DNA of 64,000 nt from Wohlfahrtiimonas larvae (GCF_002006755.1 NZ_MVDO01000019.1:17338-81337); one strand, 5' to 3'; shown: positions 47,736 through 58,115, numbered from the stretch's first letter. Notes: a model not told the origin generated them from the letters alone. Numbers and translations: made by a program.

Positions 47736-48800
47736 ATGCGCATTATCCGCCACTATATTTCTAAAGAAGTATTATTTACATTTGGTGCAACATTAATTGT
47801 TCTTTTAGCAATTTTGTTGGTCCAACGTCTAGCTTTGATGTTGAATGAAGTGATCAGTGGTGGAATATCTCCGAATATTATTTTATCAATGATTGGAGTG
47901 CAGGTTTTACGATTTATTGCCGAATTAGTCCCCTTAAGTTTTTTATTAGCATCAATTGCTGCATTTGGGCGTTTATATAAAGATTCTGAGATGGTGGCAA
48001 TGTTTGCCTTAGGTATGCCATTATCAACTTTATATCGTTTATTATTTCAATTGGCTATTCCTCTGTCCATCATATTGCTATTATTGAATTTTTTTCTGAT
48101 CCCTCATTTTTCTTTGCGGTTTCATGATATTCAGCAACAAGCACGAGAAGAGGCTCAGTTAACGATCATTAAGGCAGGGACTTTTAAAGAGCTATCACGA
48201 GGTAAAAATATTGTCTATGTTCGTGAGATTTCTGATAATCAGCAGGAGATCAAAGATGTTTTTATTAAAACCTTAGAAAATGATGGTGCATATTCAGTTA
48301 CTCTAGCAAAAACGGGTCAACAAGAAATAGATGTTCAGACTGGTATTCGTTTTTTAGTTTTGAATGATGGCAAGCGTTATACATTTTTCCAAAATGGTGG
48401 AGTTGATATTTTGGATTATGATGAAATTATTTTAAGACTAGATAGTACTGTTGAGCAAATGATACCTAAGATGGCAGCCTTTTCGAGTGCAGATATATTT
48501 GCTAGGCTTGATTTAATTTTCTTTCAGATGGAGTTTGAAAGGCGTTTATCTGCTTCCATTAGTTTATTGATACTCGTAATAATGATTCCTGCATTGGCTC
48601 ATTCAGGGCCTAGGCAGGGGCGCTTTGGTAATTTATTGGCTGCAATTTTTGTATATGTTATTTATTTTAATCTATTGAATTTAGCGCAAACTTGGATGAG
48701 AAAAGGGACGACTCCATATTGGCTAGGGATATGGTGGGTACATATTGTGATGTTAGTGATTGCTGCTGTAATTGCGTATCGATTCAGTAAACGGATGTGA
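47736..48800 (+). CDS. lptF: LPS export permease LptF
   Basis: Inner-membrane half-permease of the LptB2FG ABC exporter that extracts LPS. The N-terminal transmembrane block MRIIRHYISKEVLFTFGATLIVLLAI, a large periplasmic jellyroll domain in the middle and three C-terminal spans (ending AAVIAYRFSKRM) are typical. TTG 47733 could precede it, but the ATG at 47736 with AAAGGA upstream is used. It overlaps lptG by one base (TGATG). Confidence 0.93.
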   Translation: MRIIRHYISKEVLFTFGATLIVLLAILLVQRLALMLNEVISGGISPNIILSMIGVQVLRFIAELVPLSFLLASIAAFGRLYKDSEMVAMFALGMPLSTLYRLLFQLAIPLSIILLLLNFFLIPHFSLRFHDIQQQAREEAQLTIIKAGTFKELSRGKNIVYVREISDNQQEIKDVFIKTLENDGAYSVTLAKTGQQEIDVQTGIRFLVLNDGKRYTFFQNGGVDILDYDEIILRLDSTVEQMIPKMAAFSSADIFARLDLIFFQMEFERRLSASISLLILVIMIPALAHSGPRQGRFGNLLAAIFVYVIYFNLLNLAQTWMRKGTTPYWLGIWWVHIVMLVIAAVIAYRFSKRM

Positions 48801-49858
48801 TGATGATAAAGATAGATCGTTATATTTTATGGACAACATTCATCACGGTGATTGGTAGCTTAGTTTTGTTATCCATTATTGAAACTTTTTTTACGTTTTT
48901 AAATGAATTGGGTGATGTTGGCCAAGATGATTATAAGATTACAGATGTATTACTATATTTGTTATATGATTTACCTGTTCGTTTGAATCGCATGATTCCC
49001 ATGGGACTTTTATTAGGGATTTTGATCGGATTGGGGCAATTAGCATCAACGAATGAGCTCACAGTTATGCGGGCAGCAGGCCTCAGTAAATTCCGTGTTC
49101 TATGTGGTGCTATTTTTACAGTTATTATTATGAGTATTTTTTCATTTTTATTGAGTGAAAATATAATACCTAAGACATCTATACAAGCAGAATTATACCA
49201 AAATAAACAGAGCACTAATGAAATAGTGCAAGATGGCTTTTGGGCAATTTCTAATTCAGAAATAGTGAATGTTTCTGCAATTCATGATGGAAACTTAAAA
49301 AATATCACAATGTTTGATATTGAGGATCAGAGCATTAAAAGTATTATTCAATCACCTAATGCATATCTAGACCGCAGAGATTGGATTATGTCAGATGTAA
49401 CAACAACAATTTTTAATGAAGAATCGATTACGCGCCAAGATGAAGGTAATCTTACTTTTCCTAATTTAATTGATCAGCGTATTTTGGACGCTTTAATTGC
49501 TAAACCTGAAAACTTATCAGCTAAGAATTTATGGCGTTTTATTCGTTATATGGAAAAGAATGGCTTAGATAGTGCAGAATATCGATTAGCATTTTGGACA
49601 AAAGTATTCAGTCCTTTTATGAATTTTGTGATGTTGGTGATTGTTGCACCATTAGTTTTTTCACAAAATCGTCAAGGTAATTTGGGTATGCGTATTTTCT
49701 TGGGGATTATGATAGGTTTGATCATTTATCTTGCAACTAGGATTTTGAGTCATACAATTTTAATTTTTGGCTATCCACCTATTGCAGGTGCAATTTTACC
49801 AATCGTTGTAGCGCTGCTGATCGCCTTTATATTATTTAAATTTGTGGCATCTAAATAA
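48800..49858 (+). CDS. lptG: LPS export permease LptG
   Basis: Partner of LptF in the LPS exporter. KIDRYILWTTFITVIGSLVLLSIIETFFTFLNEL at the N-terminus, the coupling helix with NELTVMRAAGLSKFRVL, a periplasmic domain and three C-terminal spans are visible. 352 residues. ATG at 48800 and 48803 are both possible. lptB and the other lpt genes are not in the window. Confidence 0.93.
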   Translation: MMIKIDRYILWTTFITVIGSLVLLSIIETFFTFLNELGDVGQDDYKITDVLLYLLYDLPVRLNRMIPMGLLLGILIGLGQLASTNELTVMRAAGLSKFRVLCGAIFTVIIMSIFSFLLSENIIPKTSIQAELYQNKQSTNEIVQDGFWAISNSEIVNVSAIHDGNLKNITMFDIEDQSIKSIIQSPNAYLDRRDWIMSDVTTTIFNEESITRQDEGNLTFPNLIDQRILDALIAKPENLSAKNLWRFIRYMEKNGLDSAEYRLAFWTKVFSPFMNFVMLVIVAPLVFSQNRQGNLGMRIFLGIMIGLIIYLATRILSHTILIFGYPPIAGAILPIVVALLIAFILFKFVASK

Positions 49859-49886
49859 GATTTAATCGCTTTGGTAAGGGATTAAG

Positions 49887-50828
49887 ATGAAAAATAATAA
49901 TAAACACAAAGTCATCGCAGGCATTAAAAAAAGATTACAGATCATTGCGATATTATCTGTAATAGCGCTTACATTGGGTCAGCTTGGAAAAATATATTGG
50001 GTCTTGGATCTATTTAGCCATTTCACTTGGTTATATCTGCTCAGCTCAATCATTGGTATTTTTGTTTTTAAAAGAATTATTATTAAAGTATGTTTCTGCA
50101 TCATGGTTTTGGCTCTATTATATATTTCCATACAGCCAATATATTTTATGCCATCTAGAATGGCTCAGCCTCAAAATATGGTCAGTTTGGTGAGTTATAA
50201 TTTGAGCTTCGATCACAATGAGAAGATGAAAGAGCTAATCAAATTAGAAGCAAAAATGAGTGATCCTAATTTAGTGTTATTTGCAATCGAATATAATTCT
50301 GAATGGGATACAGTTTTTAAATTAAAGTATAAAGATTTATATCAATGTGGAAAAGTTGATGATTCACCATTTGGCTTAGCATTGTATAGCCCATTAAAGC
50401 TTGATAGCTGTGAGATTTTATATCCGATTGATGGCTTAAAGCAATACCCCTATATTCGTGCAGAACATAAAGGCTTAGTCATTTATGGTATTCATCCACC
50501 GCCACCAATTAATTCAGAATTGGCTAATATCAGAGATGAAAGCTTGATGAATTTTGCAGTACAAATTAGCAATGAAAAATCAGATTCTATTGTTGTGATG
50601 GGGGATTTTAATATTTCGCCATATTCGCCAGTTTTTAGAGATTTTATTAACACAGCTAGAGTGTTTGAAACTAAAAATAGATTAATACCAACTTGGTCAT
50701 TGGGATTGATTAATATTGATCACATATTAGTGAGAAATCTAGAGTTTTTAGAAATAGACGGCAGTCGAATAGGTTGGTGGCGAGGATCAGATCATCGCCC
50801 AATATTCATGAATTATCGATATTATTGA
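49887..50828 (+). CDS. Membrane-anchored endonuclease/exonuclease/phosphatase-family protein
   Basis: A 313-residue protein with about three N-terminal hydrophobic segments (LQIIAILSVIALTLGQL, DLFSHFTWLYLLSSIIGIFVF, CFCIMVLALLYISIQP), followed by an exonuclease-endonuclease-phosphatase domain. Its active-site motifs are VSYNLS, GDFNISPYS, IDHILVR and GSDHRPIFM (Asp-His pair). Specificity (nuclease, phosphodiesterase or lipid phosphatase) is unknown; the domain probably faces the periplasm. It starts 28 nt after lptG. Its last 7 nt overlap the convergent gene. Confidence 0.82.
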   Translation: MKNNNKHKVIAGIKKRLQIIAILSVIALTLGQLGKIYWVLDLFSHFTWLYLLSSIIGIFVFKRIIIKVCFCIMVLALLYISIQPIYFMPSRMAQPQNMVSLVSYNLSFDHNEKMKELIKLEAKMSDPNLVLFAIEYNSEWDTVFKLKYKDLYQCGKVDDSPFGLALYSPLKLDSCEILYPIDGLKQYPYIRAEHKGLVIYGIHPPPPINSELANIRDESLMNFAVQISNEKSDSIVVMGDFNISPYSPVFRDFINTARVFETKNRLIPTWSLGLINIDHILVRNLEFLEIDGSRIGWWRGSDHRPIFMNYRYY

Positions 50829-51085
50829 TCTCGTTTTTTATCACTCCATAACGCCATTTTTTGTTCAATTGAGAGTTCATCTTTATTTTGTTTTCTGAGT
50901 ATATACAAAAGGATGGTGAATATTGGGAAAATCACTCGAGCATATGGAAAAAATGGTGAGTGGATATATAAAAATGAGAATGCTCTGCGCACTGGTACTT
51001 CGCTTGGAAAGAAAATTAGCATAATGCTGATAATGAATGAGAATACTAATAAGGCTTCTACCAAAACTCTTTGTTTGCCATCCAT
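50822..51085 (-). CDS. Small hypothetical membrane protein
   Basis: An 87-residue protein with two hydrophobic helices (ALLVFSFIISIMLIFFP and VIFPIFTILLYILRK) and a charged C-terminus. No family recognised. GGATA lies about 7 nt before the ATG. It converges on and overlaps the endonuclease-type gene by 7 nt. Confidence 0.55.
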   Translation of the reverse strand: MDGKQRVLVEALLVFSFIISIMLIFFPSEVPVRRAFSFLYIHSPFFPYARVIFPIFTILLYILRKQNKDELSIEQKMALWSDKKRDQ

Positions 51086-51200
51086 GAGATTATATCCAAG
51101 ATATTAATAATTCTATATATTATAGCGCTTATCTAATCAATGGTGATTGATAAACATATTATTATGATTTAGGTTATAGGAATATTATTTACATCAATAA

Positions 51201-51224
51201 AGAAACCTGCCAAAGCAGGTTTCT
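51201..51224 (-). terminator. argG terminator
   Basis: AGAAACCTGC (51201-51210) and GCAGGTTTCT (51215-51224) form a 10-bp stem with a 4-nt loop. The minus-strand read continues TTTATT. Confidence 0.8.
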
Positions 51225-51243
51225 TTAAGTTAATGATCAGCAA

Positions 51244-52452
51244 TTATTTTGCTTTACGCTTAGCAGCAGTACGTAAACGCAATGCATTCAATTTAATGAA
51301 GCCGCTTGCATCTTTTTGATCGTATGCACCAGCATCATCTTCAAATGTTGCGATGCTTTCATCAAACAATGATTCATCAGATTTACGGCCAACAACGATG
51401 ACGTTGCCTTTGTATAATTTTAAGCGCACAACGCCTGAAACGTGTTCTTGTGATTTATCGATTGCAGCTTGCAACATTTCACGCTCTGGGCTCCACCAGT
51501 AACCATTGTAGATCAATGATGCATAACGAGGCATCATTTCATCTTTTAAGTGAGCAGCTTCACGATCTAAAGTGATAGATTCGATTGCACGGTGAGCTTT
51601 CAAAATGACTGTACCAGCTGGTGTTTCATAGCAACCACGTGCTTTCATACCAACATAACGATTCTCAACAATATCAACACGGCCAACACCATTTGCACCA
51701 GCGATTTTATTTAATTCTTCCATCACAGTTGCAGGTGATTTAGCAACACCATCAATTGCGACAACATCACCTTTTTCGAATGTTAATTCGATATATGTTG
51801 CTGTATCTGGTGCTTCTTCAGGAGAAACAGTCCAGCGCCACATATCAGCTTCTGGTTCAGTCCATGGATCTTCCAATACCAAACCTTCATAAGAGATGTG
51901 CAGTAAGTTTGCATCCATTGAATATGGAGATTTTTTACCACCACGATCAATAGAGATATTATTCTTTTCAGCATAGTTTAGTAATTTTTCACGAGACATT
52001 AAGTCCCATTCACGCCAAGGAGCGATTACTTTAACATCTGGTTTCAATGCGTACGCGCCTAATTCAAAACGAACTTGGTCATTACCTTTACCTGTTGCGC
52101 CATGAGAGATTGCATCTGCATTTGTTTCGTTAGCAATTTCGATCAAACGTTTTGCAATCAATGGGCGAGCAATAGAAGTACCTAATAAGTACTCACCTTC
52201 GTAGATTGTGTTTGCACGGAACATTGGGAAGATGAAATCACGTGCAAATTCTTCACGTAAATCATCGATGTAAATTTCTTTCACGCCCATGGCTTGTGCT
52301 TTAGCGCGTGCAGGTTCAACTTCTTCGCCTTGGCCTAAGTCAGCTGTGAATGTCACAACTTCACATTGATATTCATCTTGTAACCATTTTAGGATGACAG
52401 ATGTATCTAAGCCACCAGAATAGGCTAGAACAACCTTATTCACTTTACTCAT
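51244..52452 (-). CDS. argG: Argininosuccinate synthase
   Basis: ATP-dependent ligation of citrulline and aspartate in arginine synthesis. The N-terminal PP-loop [18 protein letters not shown] and [15 protein letters not shown] are diagnostic. 402 residues is standard. AGGAGAG precedes the ATG. trkA ends 23 nt upstream on the same strand; argH is not nearby. Confidence 0.97.
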   Translation of the reverse strand: MSKVNKVVLAYSGGLDTSVILKWLQDEYQCEVVTFTADLGQGEEVEPARAKAQAMGVKEIYIDDLREEFARDFIFPMFRANTIYEGEYLLGTSIARPLIAKRLIEIANETNADAISHGATGKGNDQVRFELGAYALKPDVKVIAPWREWDLMSREKLLNYAEKNNISIDRGGKKSPYSMDANLLHISYEGLVLEDPWTEPEADMWRWTVSPEEAPDTATYIELTFEKGDVVAIDGVAKSPATVMEELNKIAGANGVGRVDIVENRYVGMKARGCYETPAGTVILKAHRAIESITLDREAAHLKDEMMPRYASLIYNGYWWSPEREMLQAAIDKSQEHVSGVVRLKLYKGNVIVVGRKSDESLFDESIATFEDDAGAYDQKDASGFIKLNALRLRTAAKRKAK

Positions 52453-52475
52453 TAATAAACTCTCCTACTGACATG

Positions 52476-53864
52476 TTAATCATTATTACCTTTGATTTGG
52501 CAAAGGAATTCCAAATCAGGAATGCTTTGCTTATTTGAAATGAAGAAGATCATGTGGTCATTTTCTTCTATCACTGAAGTTCTGTGGGATACGATCACTT
52601 GTTGGCGACGAATGATACCTGCTAATGTAATACCTTCTGGCCAATCAATCTCATCTACAACTTTCCCAATAATTTTAGATGTATCTGGCGTACCATGTGC
52701 CACTAATTCGATAGCTTCTAAATCGCCTGTTCCTAATGAATAGAGTTGGACAACATCACCTTTACGAATGTAAGTTAACAATACACCTAACGTTACCTGT
52801 TGTGGTGAGAATGCGATATCAATATTGGATTCATTTTCAACTAAATCAACAAATGCGCTGCGATTGATCAATGTGATGACACGTTTTGCACCTAAGCGTT
52901 TTGCAAGCATGCTTGATAAAATGTTGGTTTGCTCATCTTCTGTCACTGCGCAGTAAACATCGATCTGATCAATATTTTCTTCATATAATAAAGATTCATC
53001 TGTACAGTCACCATTTAAAACAAGAGCATTTTTGAGATGTGAGGTTAGGCGTGCAGCATTTCTCTTATCAACCTCGATAATTTTTACTCGTAAATCATCT
53101 TCTAAGGCACTTGCCAAGCGATAACCAATGTTGCCACCACCTGCGATCATTACTTTTTTAGCAATCTTTGTGGAAGGGCGAATTTCTGCCATAACTAATT
53201 TTGCATGTTTTTGTGGGCAGAGGTAATAAACTTCATCACCTTCTAAAATAACAGATTCACCACTGAGTTCTAAGGCTTCATCGCCACGAAAAATGGCAAC
53301 AATACGCACATCGATGTTGGGTAAATGATTTGGTAAATCTTTAATGGGAGAGCCAACTAATCGTCCACCTTCTTCAGCCTCTGCTGCTACGATTAATACA
53401 CGGCCACGATCAAAGCGCAATACTTGCTGTGCACCAGGTAAGTTGATAATATTTTTTAGTCGTTCTTTAACAAGAATCTCAGGGCTGATGATGACATCAA
53501 TATTGAAGGCTTTTTCTAATTCATGGCCAAAAATATCAGCATATTCAATATATGATTGAGAACGAATACGAGCAATTTTTAATCGAACACTGAATAAGGT
53601 ATGCGCTAATTGACAGGCTATCATATTCACTTCATCACTAGATGTTACTGCAATGATAATATCAGTTTCTTTTGCACCAGCTTCGTCTAGAACATGAGGA
53701 AGAGAGGCATTGCCCACAACTGTTCTAATGTCATAGCGATCTTGAAGATTCGCTAAAACATTGGCATTAACATCAACGATTGTTACTTCGTGTTTAGCCT
53801 CTTGCGAAAGAATATTTGCGGCGTTAGAGCCAACTTGTCCTGCGCCTAGAATTAAGATTTTCAT
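52476..53864 (-). CDS. trkA: Trk potassium transport protein TrkA
   Basis: Peripheral NAD+-binding regulatory subunit of the Trk/Ktr K+ uptake system. It has two RCK units, each with a Rossmann motif (MKILILGAGQVGSNAA at residue 1 and VMIAGGGNIGYRLASAL near 235), and each is followed by a RCK-C domain. 462 residues is typical of proteobacterial TrkA. trkH is not in the window. The next gene, ZapG-like, is divergent. Confidence 0.96.
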   Translation of the reverse strand: MKILILGAGQVGSNAANILSQEAKHEVTIVDVNANVLANLQDRYDIRTVVGNASLPHVLDEAGAKETDIIIAVTSSDEVNMIACQLAHTLFSVRLKIARIRSQSYIEYADIFGHELEKAFNIDVIISPEILVKERLKNIINLPGAQQVLRFDRGRVLIVAAEAEEGGRLVGSPIKDLPNHLPNIDVRIVAIFRGDEALELSGESVILEGDEVYYLCPQKHAKLVMAEIRPSTKIAKKVMIAGGGNIGYRLASALEDDLRVKIIEVDKRNAARLTSHLKNALVLNGDCTDESLLYEENIDQIDVYCAVTEDEQTNILSSMLAKRLGAKRVITLINRSAFVDLVENESNIDIAFSPQQVTLGVLLTYIRKGDVVQLYSLGTGDLEAIELVAHGTPDTSKIIGKVVDEIDWPEGITLAGIIRRQQVIVSHRTSVIEENDHMIFFISNKQSIPDLEFLCQIKGNND

Positions 53865-54069
53865 ATAAAAGACACAATTTTAAAAAGAAAGCAGATCATT
53901 GTATGGAGTTAAGCTATAGTTTTCAACAAATAATTGATTTTTGCATCGTTGAGATCAATAATGCTCAGCGATACTTGAAAAATAATAATTTTAAATAGCT
54001 ATGAATAGTATAATCTAGCATTATATAAAATGTTTTGTGGTTATTAATCTATCTATAAGGAGTTTTGGC

Positions 54070-54672
54070 ATGGGTGAGTATTTAATTGCTTTTATCTTAG
54101 GTGGTGTTGCTGGTATTGTCATCGGATTAATTGTTGGTCGAATGGGCGGTAGCTCTAATGCAGATGTTGTAACAAAGTTGAATCAAGAATTAGATGAAGT
54201 GAAAGAGAAATTAAAACAACAAACAGAACATTTTGCAGAAAGTGAAAATATGTTGCATAAAATTGGTACTGATCTGAAAGATTTGTATCAGCATATGAGT
54301 AAAAATGAAATATCAACTTTGAAGGAAAAGTTCAAAGGATTAGTAATTGAAGCAGATACTCAAGTTGATGAAATTGCACATAAAGCAGATGATATTGTGA
54401 AAGATGTCAAAGAAACTGCTGAAAAAGTACAAGATAATGTTGTAGAGAAGGCTACTGATGTTAAAGAACAGGTTGAAGAAAAAATTGCAGCTGTGAAAGA
54501 AGTCATTGTAGAAAAATCTTCCAATATTCAAGAAAAAGTTTCCGAAGAGGTAGAGGAGGTCAAAGAAAAAATGACTAAAACTACTGAAGATATGAAAGAA
54601 AAAACAGATGAAGCAATGGATAAAGTGATCGATGAATTGAAAGATTCTACAGAGACAAAAGAGAAAAAATAG
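54070..54672 (+). CDS. ZapG/YhcB-like inner membrane protein with long charged tail
   Basis: A 200-residue protein. The N-terminal helix (EYLIAFILGGVAGIVIGLIVGRM) and the following coiled coil with HFAESENMLHKIGTDLKDLYQHMSK match E. coli YhcB (ZapG/LapD), which links cell division and envelope growth. E. coli YhcB has about 132 residues; here the last 115 are Lys/Glu-rich repeats with 11-residue-like periodicity (KADDIVKDVKE, KATDVKEQVEE, ...), resembling LEA proteins. AAGGAG 7 nt before the ATG at 54070 decides the start over a GTG at 54037. Followed by a bidirectional terminator. Confidence 0.8.
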   Translation: MGEYLIAFILGGVAGIVIGLIVGRMGGSSNADVVTKLNQELDEVKEKLKQQTEHFAESENMLHKIGTDLKDLYQHMSKNEISTLKEKFKGLVIEADTQVDEIAHKADDIVKDVKETAEKVQDNVVEKATDVKEQVEEKIAAVKEVIVEKSSNIQEKVSEEVEEVKEKMTKTTEDMKEKTDEAMDKVIDELKDSTETKEKK

Positions 54673-54702
54673 TCAATTCCAATGGTAATATCTTAAGATA
54701 AG

Positions 54703-54735
54703 AAAAAGGTTAGAGAAAAACTCTAACCTTTTTTA
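54703..54735. terminator. Bidirectional terminator after the ZapG-like gene and cysE
   Basis: AAAAAGGTTAGAG (54703-54715) and CTCTAACCTTTTT (54721-54733) form a 13-bp stem with a 5-A loop between convergent genes. Confidence 0.9.
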
Positions 54736-54757
54736 TTATGCTCATATAATTTATAAA

Positions 54758-55513
54758 TTAATTTTTAGGTGTTTGATTGAATGCCTCTAAGTCATCTAAT
54801 TCTTTTTGTGGTAAATTTGGCACTTTTGTGCAAATTTGAATATTTTGTGCTTCTAGTTCTTTGCAAATATTTTTTAAGCTATTATCTAAGCTTTGAATAT
54901 GATCCAATAATAGGTTGATGGCTGTTGCTGCAGGATCAGGTGTGTCATTTTCAACACCATAAGCTGTAAATAGCTTCGTAGTAATTTCAGCAGTGATTGT
55001 GTCTTTTTTGACAATACGAGCGGGAATACCTACCGCAGTTGAGTTTTCAGGTACTGCTTTTGTGACAACAGAATTAGAACCAACTTTGGCATTATCCCCT
55101 AAAGTGATTGGCCCTAAAATTTTAGCACCTGCACCAATGATGACATTATTACCTAAAGTAGGGTGACGTTTGCCTTCATTCAAACTTGTACCACCTAATG
55201 TTACGCCATGATATAACGTACAATCATCACCGATTTCGGTCGTTTCCCCAATCACAACACCCATGCCATGATCAATAAAGAATCGACGGCCAATTTTAGC
55301 ACCAGGATGAATTTCAATGCCTGTTAAAAATCTTGTTACGGTTGATAACCAACGTGCGATGAGCTTGAGGTGATGATTCCATAAGAAATGGGAGATTCTG
55401 TGACCCCATAAAGCCCATAAGCCAGGATATGCAACCAATACTTCAATGGTATTACGTGCAGCGGGATCTTTAGCATGAATGGTTTGGATATCTTCTTTGA
55501 TGTACTTAATCAT
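54758..55513 (-). CDS. cysE: Serine O-acetyltransferase
   Basis: First step of cysteine synthesis: serine + acetyl-CoA to O-acetylserine. Left-handed beta-helix hexapeptide repeats are visible ([68 protein letters not shown]), with the catalytic DHG and a conserved LYHGVTLGG. It is the shorter, NifP/EpsC-like type with a 60-residue helical N-terminus. A roughly 60-residue C-terminal extension follows the repeats. It overlaps trmJ by 8 nt. Confidence 0.94.
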   Translation of the reverse strand: MIKYIKEDIQTIHAKDPAARNTIEVLVAYPGLWALWGHRISHFLWNHHLKLIARWLSTVTRFLTGIEIHPGAKIGRRFFIDHGMGVVIGETTEIGDDCTLYHGVTLGGTSLNEGKRHPTLGNNVIIGAGAKILGPITLGDNAKVGSNSVVTKAVPENSTAVGIPARIVKKDTITAEITTKLFTAYGVENDTPDPAATAINLLLDHIQSLDNSLKNICKELEAQNIQICTKVPNLPQKELDDLEAFNQTPKN

Positions 55514-56270
55514 GACTGATCTTCCTGTTAATAGAAGTTAATACCCCGCGTAATAAATGAATTTCTGAGGCTGTTAAATCTCGTTTTTGAAATAAATGAC
55601 GAATTTTTTTCATAATATTTTTAGGTTCAGTAGGATCTAAAAATTCCGTTTGGAATAAAATATCTTGAAAGTGTTTATAAAAACCTTCTCTCATTTCGCT
55701 TGTAGCTAGTTCGTCTGTTGCTTCATTGGCCTGAATCAATGGCAGGTCTAATGTCTTTTTATGAGCTTTGTGTAACTCATAGCTCACCACTTGAATAGCA
55801 GCGCCAATATTAAGTGAATTATAGCTATTTTCACTGGGAATAGTCATCATGCGTTGGCAAAGATCGATTTCCTCATTAGTCAAACCTGTACGCTCTGTAC
55901 CAAAGACAAAAGCAATTTGTTGACCTTCATTCTTAATGCCTTGTAAGGCTTCAACTGCCGCTTCTTCCACTGTGTGTAATTTAGAAGAGATATAACGTGG
56001 GCGTGCTGTCGTTGCATAAGCAACGTGACAATCTTTTAATGCTTCTTCTAATGTTGGTACAACAATAGCGTTTTCTAAAACATCCACTGCACCACTTGCC
56101 AATGAAATCGCCTCTTGGCTTGGGAATTGTTTTGGTTCAACTAAGACAAGGTTATATAAACCCATAACGCGCATTGCTCGAGCTGCTGCACCAATGTTGC
56201 CGGAATGAGATGTTCGCACCATTACGATACGAATTTGATTCAATAATGTTTCTGGAAATGGTTTTTTCAT
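55506..56270 (-). CDS. trmJ: tRNA (cytidine/uridine-2'-O-)-methyltransferase TrmJ
   Basis: SPOUT methyltransferase that methylates the ribose of residue 32 in tRNAs. Marks are [26 protein letters not shown], the SAM knot [15 protein letters not shown] and [23 protein letters not shown]. 254 residues. It precedes cysE with overlap; iscR/iscS, the E. coli partners, are not adjacent. Confidence 0.95.
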   Translation of the reverse strand: MKKPFPETLLNQIRIVMVRTSHSGNIGAAARAMRVMGLYNLVLVEPKQFPSQEAISLASGAVDVLENAIVVPTLEEALKDCHVAYATTARPRYISSKLHTVEEAAVEALQGIKNEGQQIAFVFGTERTGLTNEEIDLCQRMMTIPSENSYNSLNIGAAIQVVSYELHKAHKKTLDLPLIQANEATDELATSEMREGFYKHFQDILFQTEFLDPTEPKNIMKKIRHLFQKRDLTASEIHLLRGVLTSINRKISHD

Positions 56271-56291
56271 GTGAACTTCAAAGACTAAAAT

Positions 56292-56678
56292 TTAAGAAAT
56301 CGCACGGCCAACGAATAAGCCGAGTAGTGCGAAGGTGATCCCTAAAATGATACTACTGCTGACATATAAAATCAGCGTAAATATTTTACCTTCTTGGAGT
56401 AATTGCAGATTTTCAATAGAGAAAGTTGAAAAAGTCGTATAGCCACCACAAAATCCTGTGATTAAAAGATATTTTAATAAGGTGTCATTGCCTAATTTAG
56501 GTAATAACCACGCAGTTAAAATTCCGATGAGGAATGAACCTGCTATATTAATAGAGAAGGTTGCGAGTGGAAAGGATTGATGCCAAAATCGATTAATGAT
56601 GAGCGCACTGAAATGTCGGCCCATTGCACCTAAGCCACCGCCTAATCCCACCATTAAAAATGCTAAGTACTGATTCAT
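56292..56678 (-). CDS. crcB: Fluoride ion channel CrcB (Fluc)
   Basis: Exports fluoride as a dual-topology dimer. A 128-residue protein with four hydrophobic helices; GLGGGLGAMGRHFSALIINR, GILTAWLLPKLG and the signature GGYTTFSTFSIENLQL are conserved. It lies 21 nt upstream of trmJ on the same strand, after modC. I see no fluoride-riboswitch-like fold in its leader. Confidence 0.93.
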   Translation of the reverse strand: MNQYLAFLMVGLGGGLGAMGRHFSALIINRFWHQSFPLATFSINIAGSFLIGILTAWLLPKLGNDTLLKYLLITGFCGGYTTFSTFSIENLQLLQEGKIFTLILYVSSSIILGITFALLGLFVGRAIS

Positions 56679-56772
56679 TCTCTGCTCAAAATATGAATTA
56701 AACTTTTATTGTATAGAGATTTTTAAAAAAAGCCTATGGTTGGTGGCTGAGTTTTTGTAGAGAAAAACTATT

Positions 56773-57444
56773 TTAACTTATTTTAATAATTCGCCCATGT
56801 TCAATCTCAATAATCGCATCACCAAAAACTTTGGCATCTTCGGGATCATGAGTGATTAATATCATCGGGATGTTGAGTTTCTCTTGCACTTCAGCTAATT
56901 CTTTTCGCATGATGGCACGAAGGTTGGTATCGAGCGCAGAAAAAGGTTCATCCAATAGAATGGCTTTAGGGTTCACAATCAGAGCGCGGGCAAGGGCAAC
57001 GCGCTGCTTTTGTCCGCCAGAGATTTCATCAGGGTATTGGAATTGTATGCCTTCCAATTTAAATAACTCTAACCAATATTGGACAGCCTCAGGCACAGAA
57101 TGTTTACGCCCATTGATGATGGAATGATGCAGTGCAAAGCTAATATTTTGTGCGACATTTAAGTGAGGAAATAGGGCATAGCTTTGGAATAAGTATGCCA
57201 ATGATCTTTGCTGTGGTTTAAGGTTAATTTTTTTTGTAGAATCAAATAAGCAACGATCTTGTAGAGTAATTTTACCTGAATCAGGTGTGATCAATCCTGC
57301 AATGGTTTTTAATAAAACGCTTTTACCGGAGCCTGATGCTCCTAAAATTACTAAACGATTAGCTTCTGTTTGGTAAGTAGCATTCAGGGTAAAAGAACGC
57401 TTATAAGCTGTGAGGGTTTTATGAACAGAGAAAGCAATATTCAT
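56773..57444 (-). CDS. modC: Molybdate ABC transporter ATP-binding protein, ModC-like, short form
   Basis: Energises molybdate import. Walker A is GASGSGKS (about residue 36), the signature is ISGGQKQRVALARAL, Walker B AILLDEPFSALD, and the switch His is in LITHDPEDA. It ends right after the ABC domain (223 residues); the C-terminal Mop/TOBE domain of E. coli ModC (352 residues) is missing, so any molybdate-sensing role is lost. The 57450 ATG overlaps the modB stop as ATGA; 57444 has a better spaced AAGGG. Confidence 0.88.
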   Translation of the reverse strand: MNIAFSVHKTLTAYKRSFTLNATYQTEANRLVILGASGSGKSVLLKTIAGLITPDSGKITLQDRCLFDSTKKINLKPQQRSLAYLFQSYALFPHLNVAQNISFALHHSIINGRKHSVPEAVQYWLELFKLEGIQFQYPDEISGGQKQRVALARALIVNPKAILLDEPFSALDTNLRAIMRKELAEVQEKLNIPMILITHDPEDAKVFGDAIIEIEHGRIIKIS

Positions 57445-57446
57445 AA

Positions 57447-58115
57447 TCATGCCCTTGGTTTGCGTGGGTTTAAGAAAGTTGCAGCCATTAAAATCACAAT
57501 GCAAACAGCAGATGTTAATAAAACTAAGTAATTGGCTGTTTTGTAATCAAATGAGTTATAAGCACGATAAATGGCAATGGATAATGTTTGTGTTTTTTGA
57601 GTTGCACCTGCAACCATTAATGTTGCACCAAATTCCCCTAATGCGCGCGCAAATGCTAATAAAATCCCTGATAAAATTCCGCGCCAAGCTAAGGGTAATG
57701 TGACACGAAAAAAGATTGCAACGTGAGAAATGCCTAGCATGCTCGCTGCTTGCTCAAATTCACGGTTCACATCTTCAAAGGCGGCACGAGCTGGTTTTAA
57801 TATTAATGGGAATGCAACGATTGTGGCGGCAATGACAGCGGCTTGCCATGTGAAAATTAGGCGAATGCCAAAACTTTCATAGAGCCATTGGCCCAACCAA
57901 CTTTTTTGTCCAATCAGAGTTAAAAGGTAATAACCTAAAACAGTGGGTGGTAAGACCATGGGCAATGTTAGGATTGTATCTAAAAGATTTTTACCCCAAA
58001 AGTTTGCTCTGGCTAAGAAAAACCCGATTAAAATACCGAACACAGAACCGATCAATGTTGCTAAGCCAGCAATTTTGAGTGTTAGCAGTAAAATCGGGTA
58101 AATAGATTCTAACAT
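57447..58115 (-). CDS. modB: Molybdate ABC transporter permease ModB
   Basis: Inner-membrane permease of the ModABC importer with about five spans. LTLPMVLPPTVLGYYLL, the EAA-type loop EQAASMLGISHVAIFFRVTLP and ARALGEFGATLMVAG are typical. 222 residues. It overlaps modA by one base and modC's region by a few bases. Confidence 0.95.
   Translation of the reverse strand: MLESIYPILLLTLKIAGLATLIGSVFGILIGFFLARANFWGKNLLDTILTLPMVLPPTVLGYYLLTLIGQKSWLGQWLYESFGIRLIFTWQAAVIAATIVAFPLILKPARAAFEDVNREFEQAASMLGISHVAIFFRVTLPLAWRGILSGILLAFARALGEFGATLMVAGATQKTQTLSIAIYRAYNSFDYKTANYLVLLTSAVCIVILMAATFLNPRKPRA

Noticed and set aside
56679..56772. Possible fluoride riboswitch upstream of crcB
   Set aside because: Only a short AGCC...GGCT pairing with a T-run is visible. 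The conserved fluoride-riboswitch core is not present; it looks like a weak terminator after modC.
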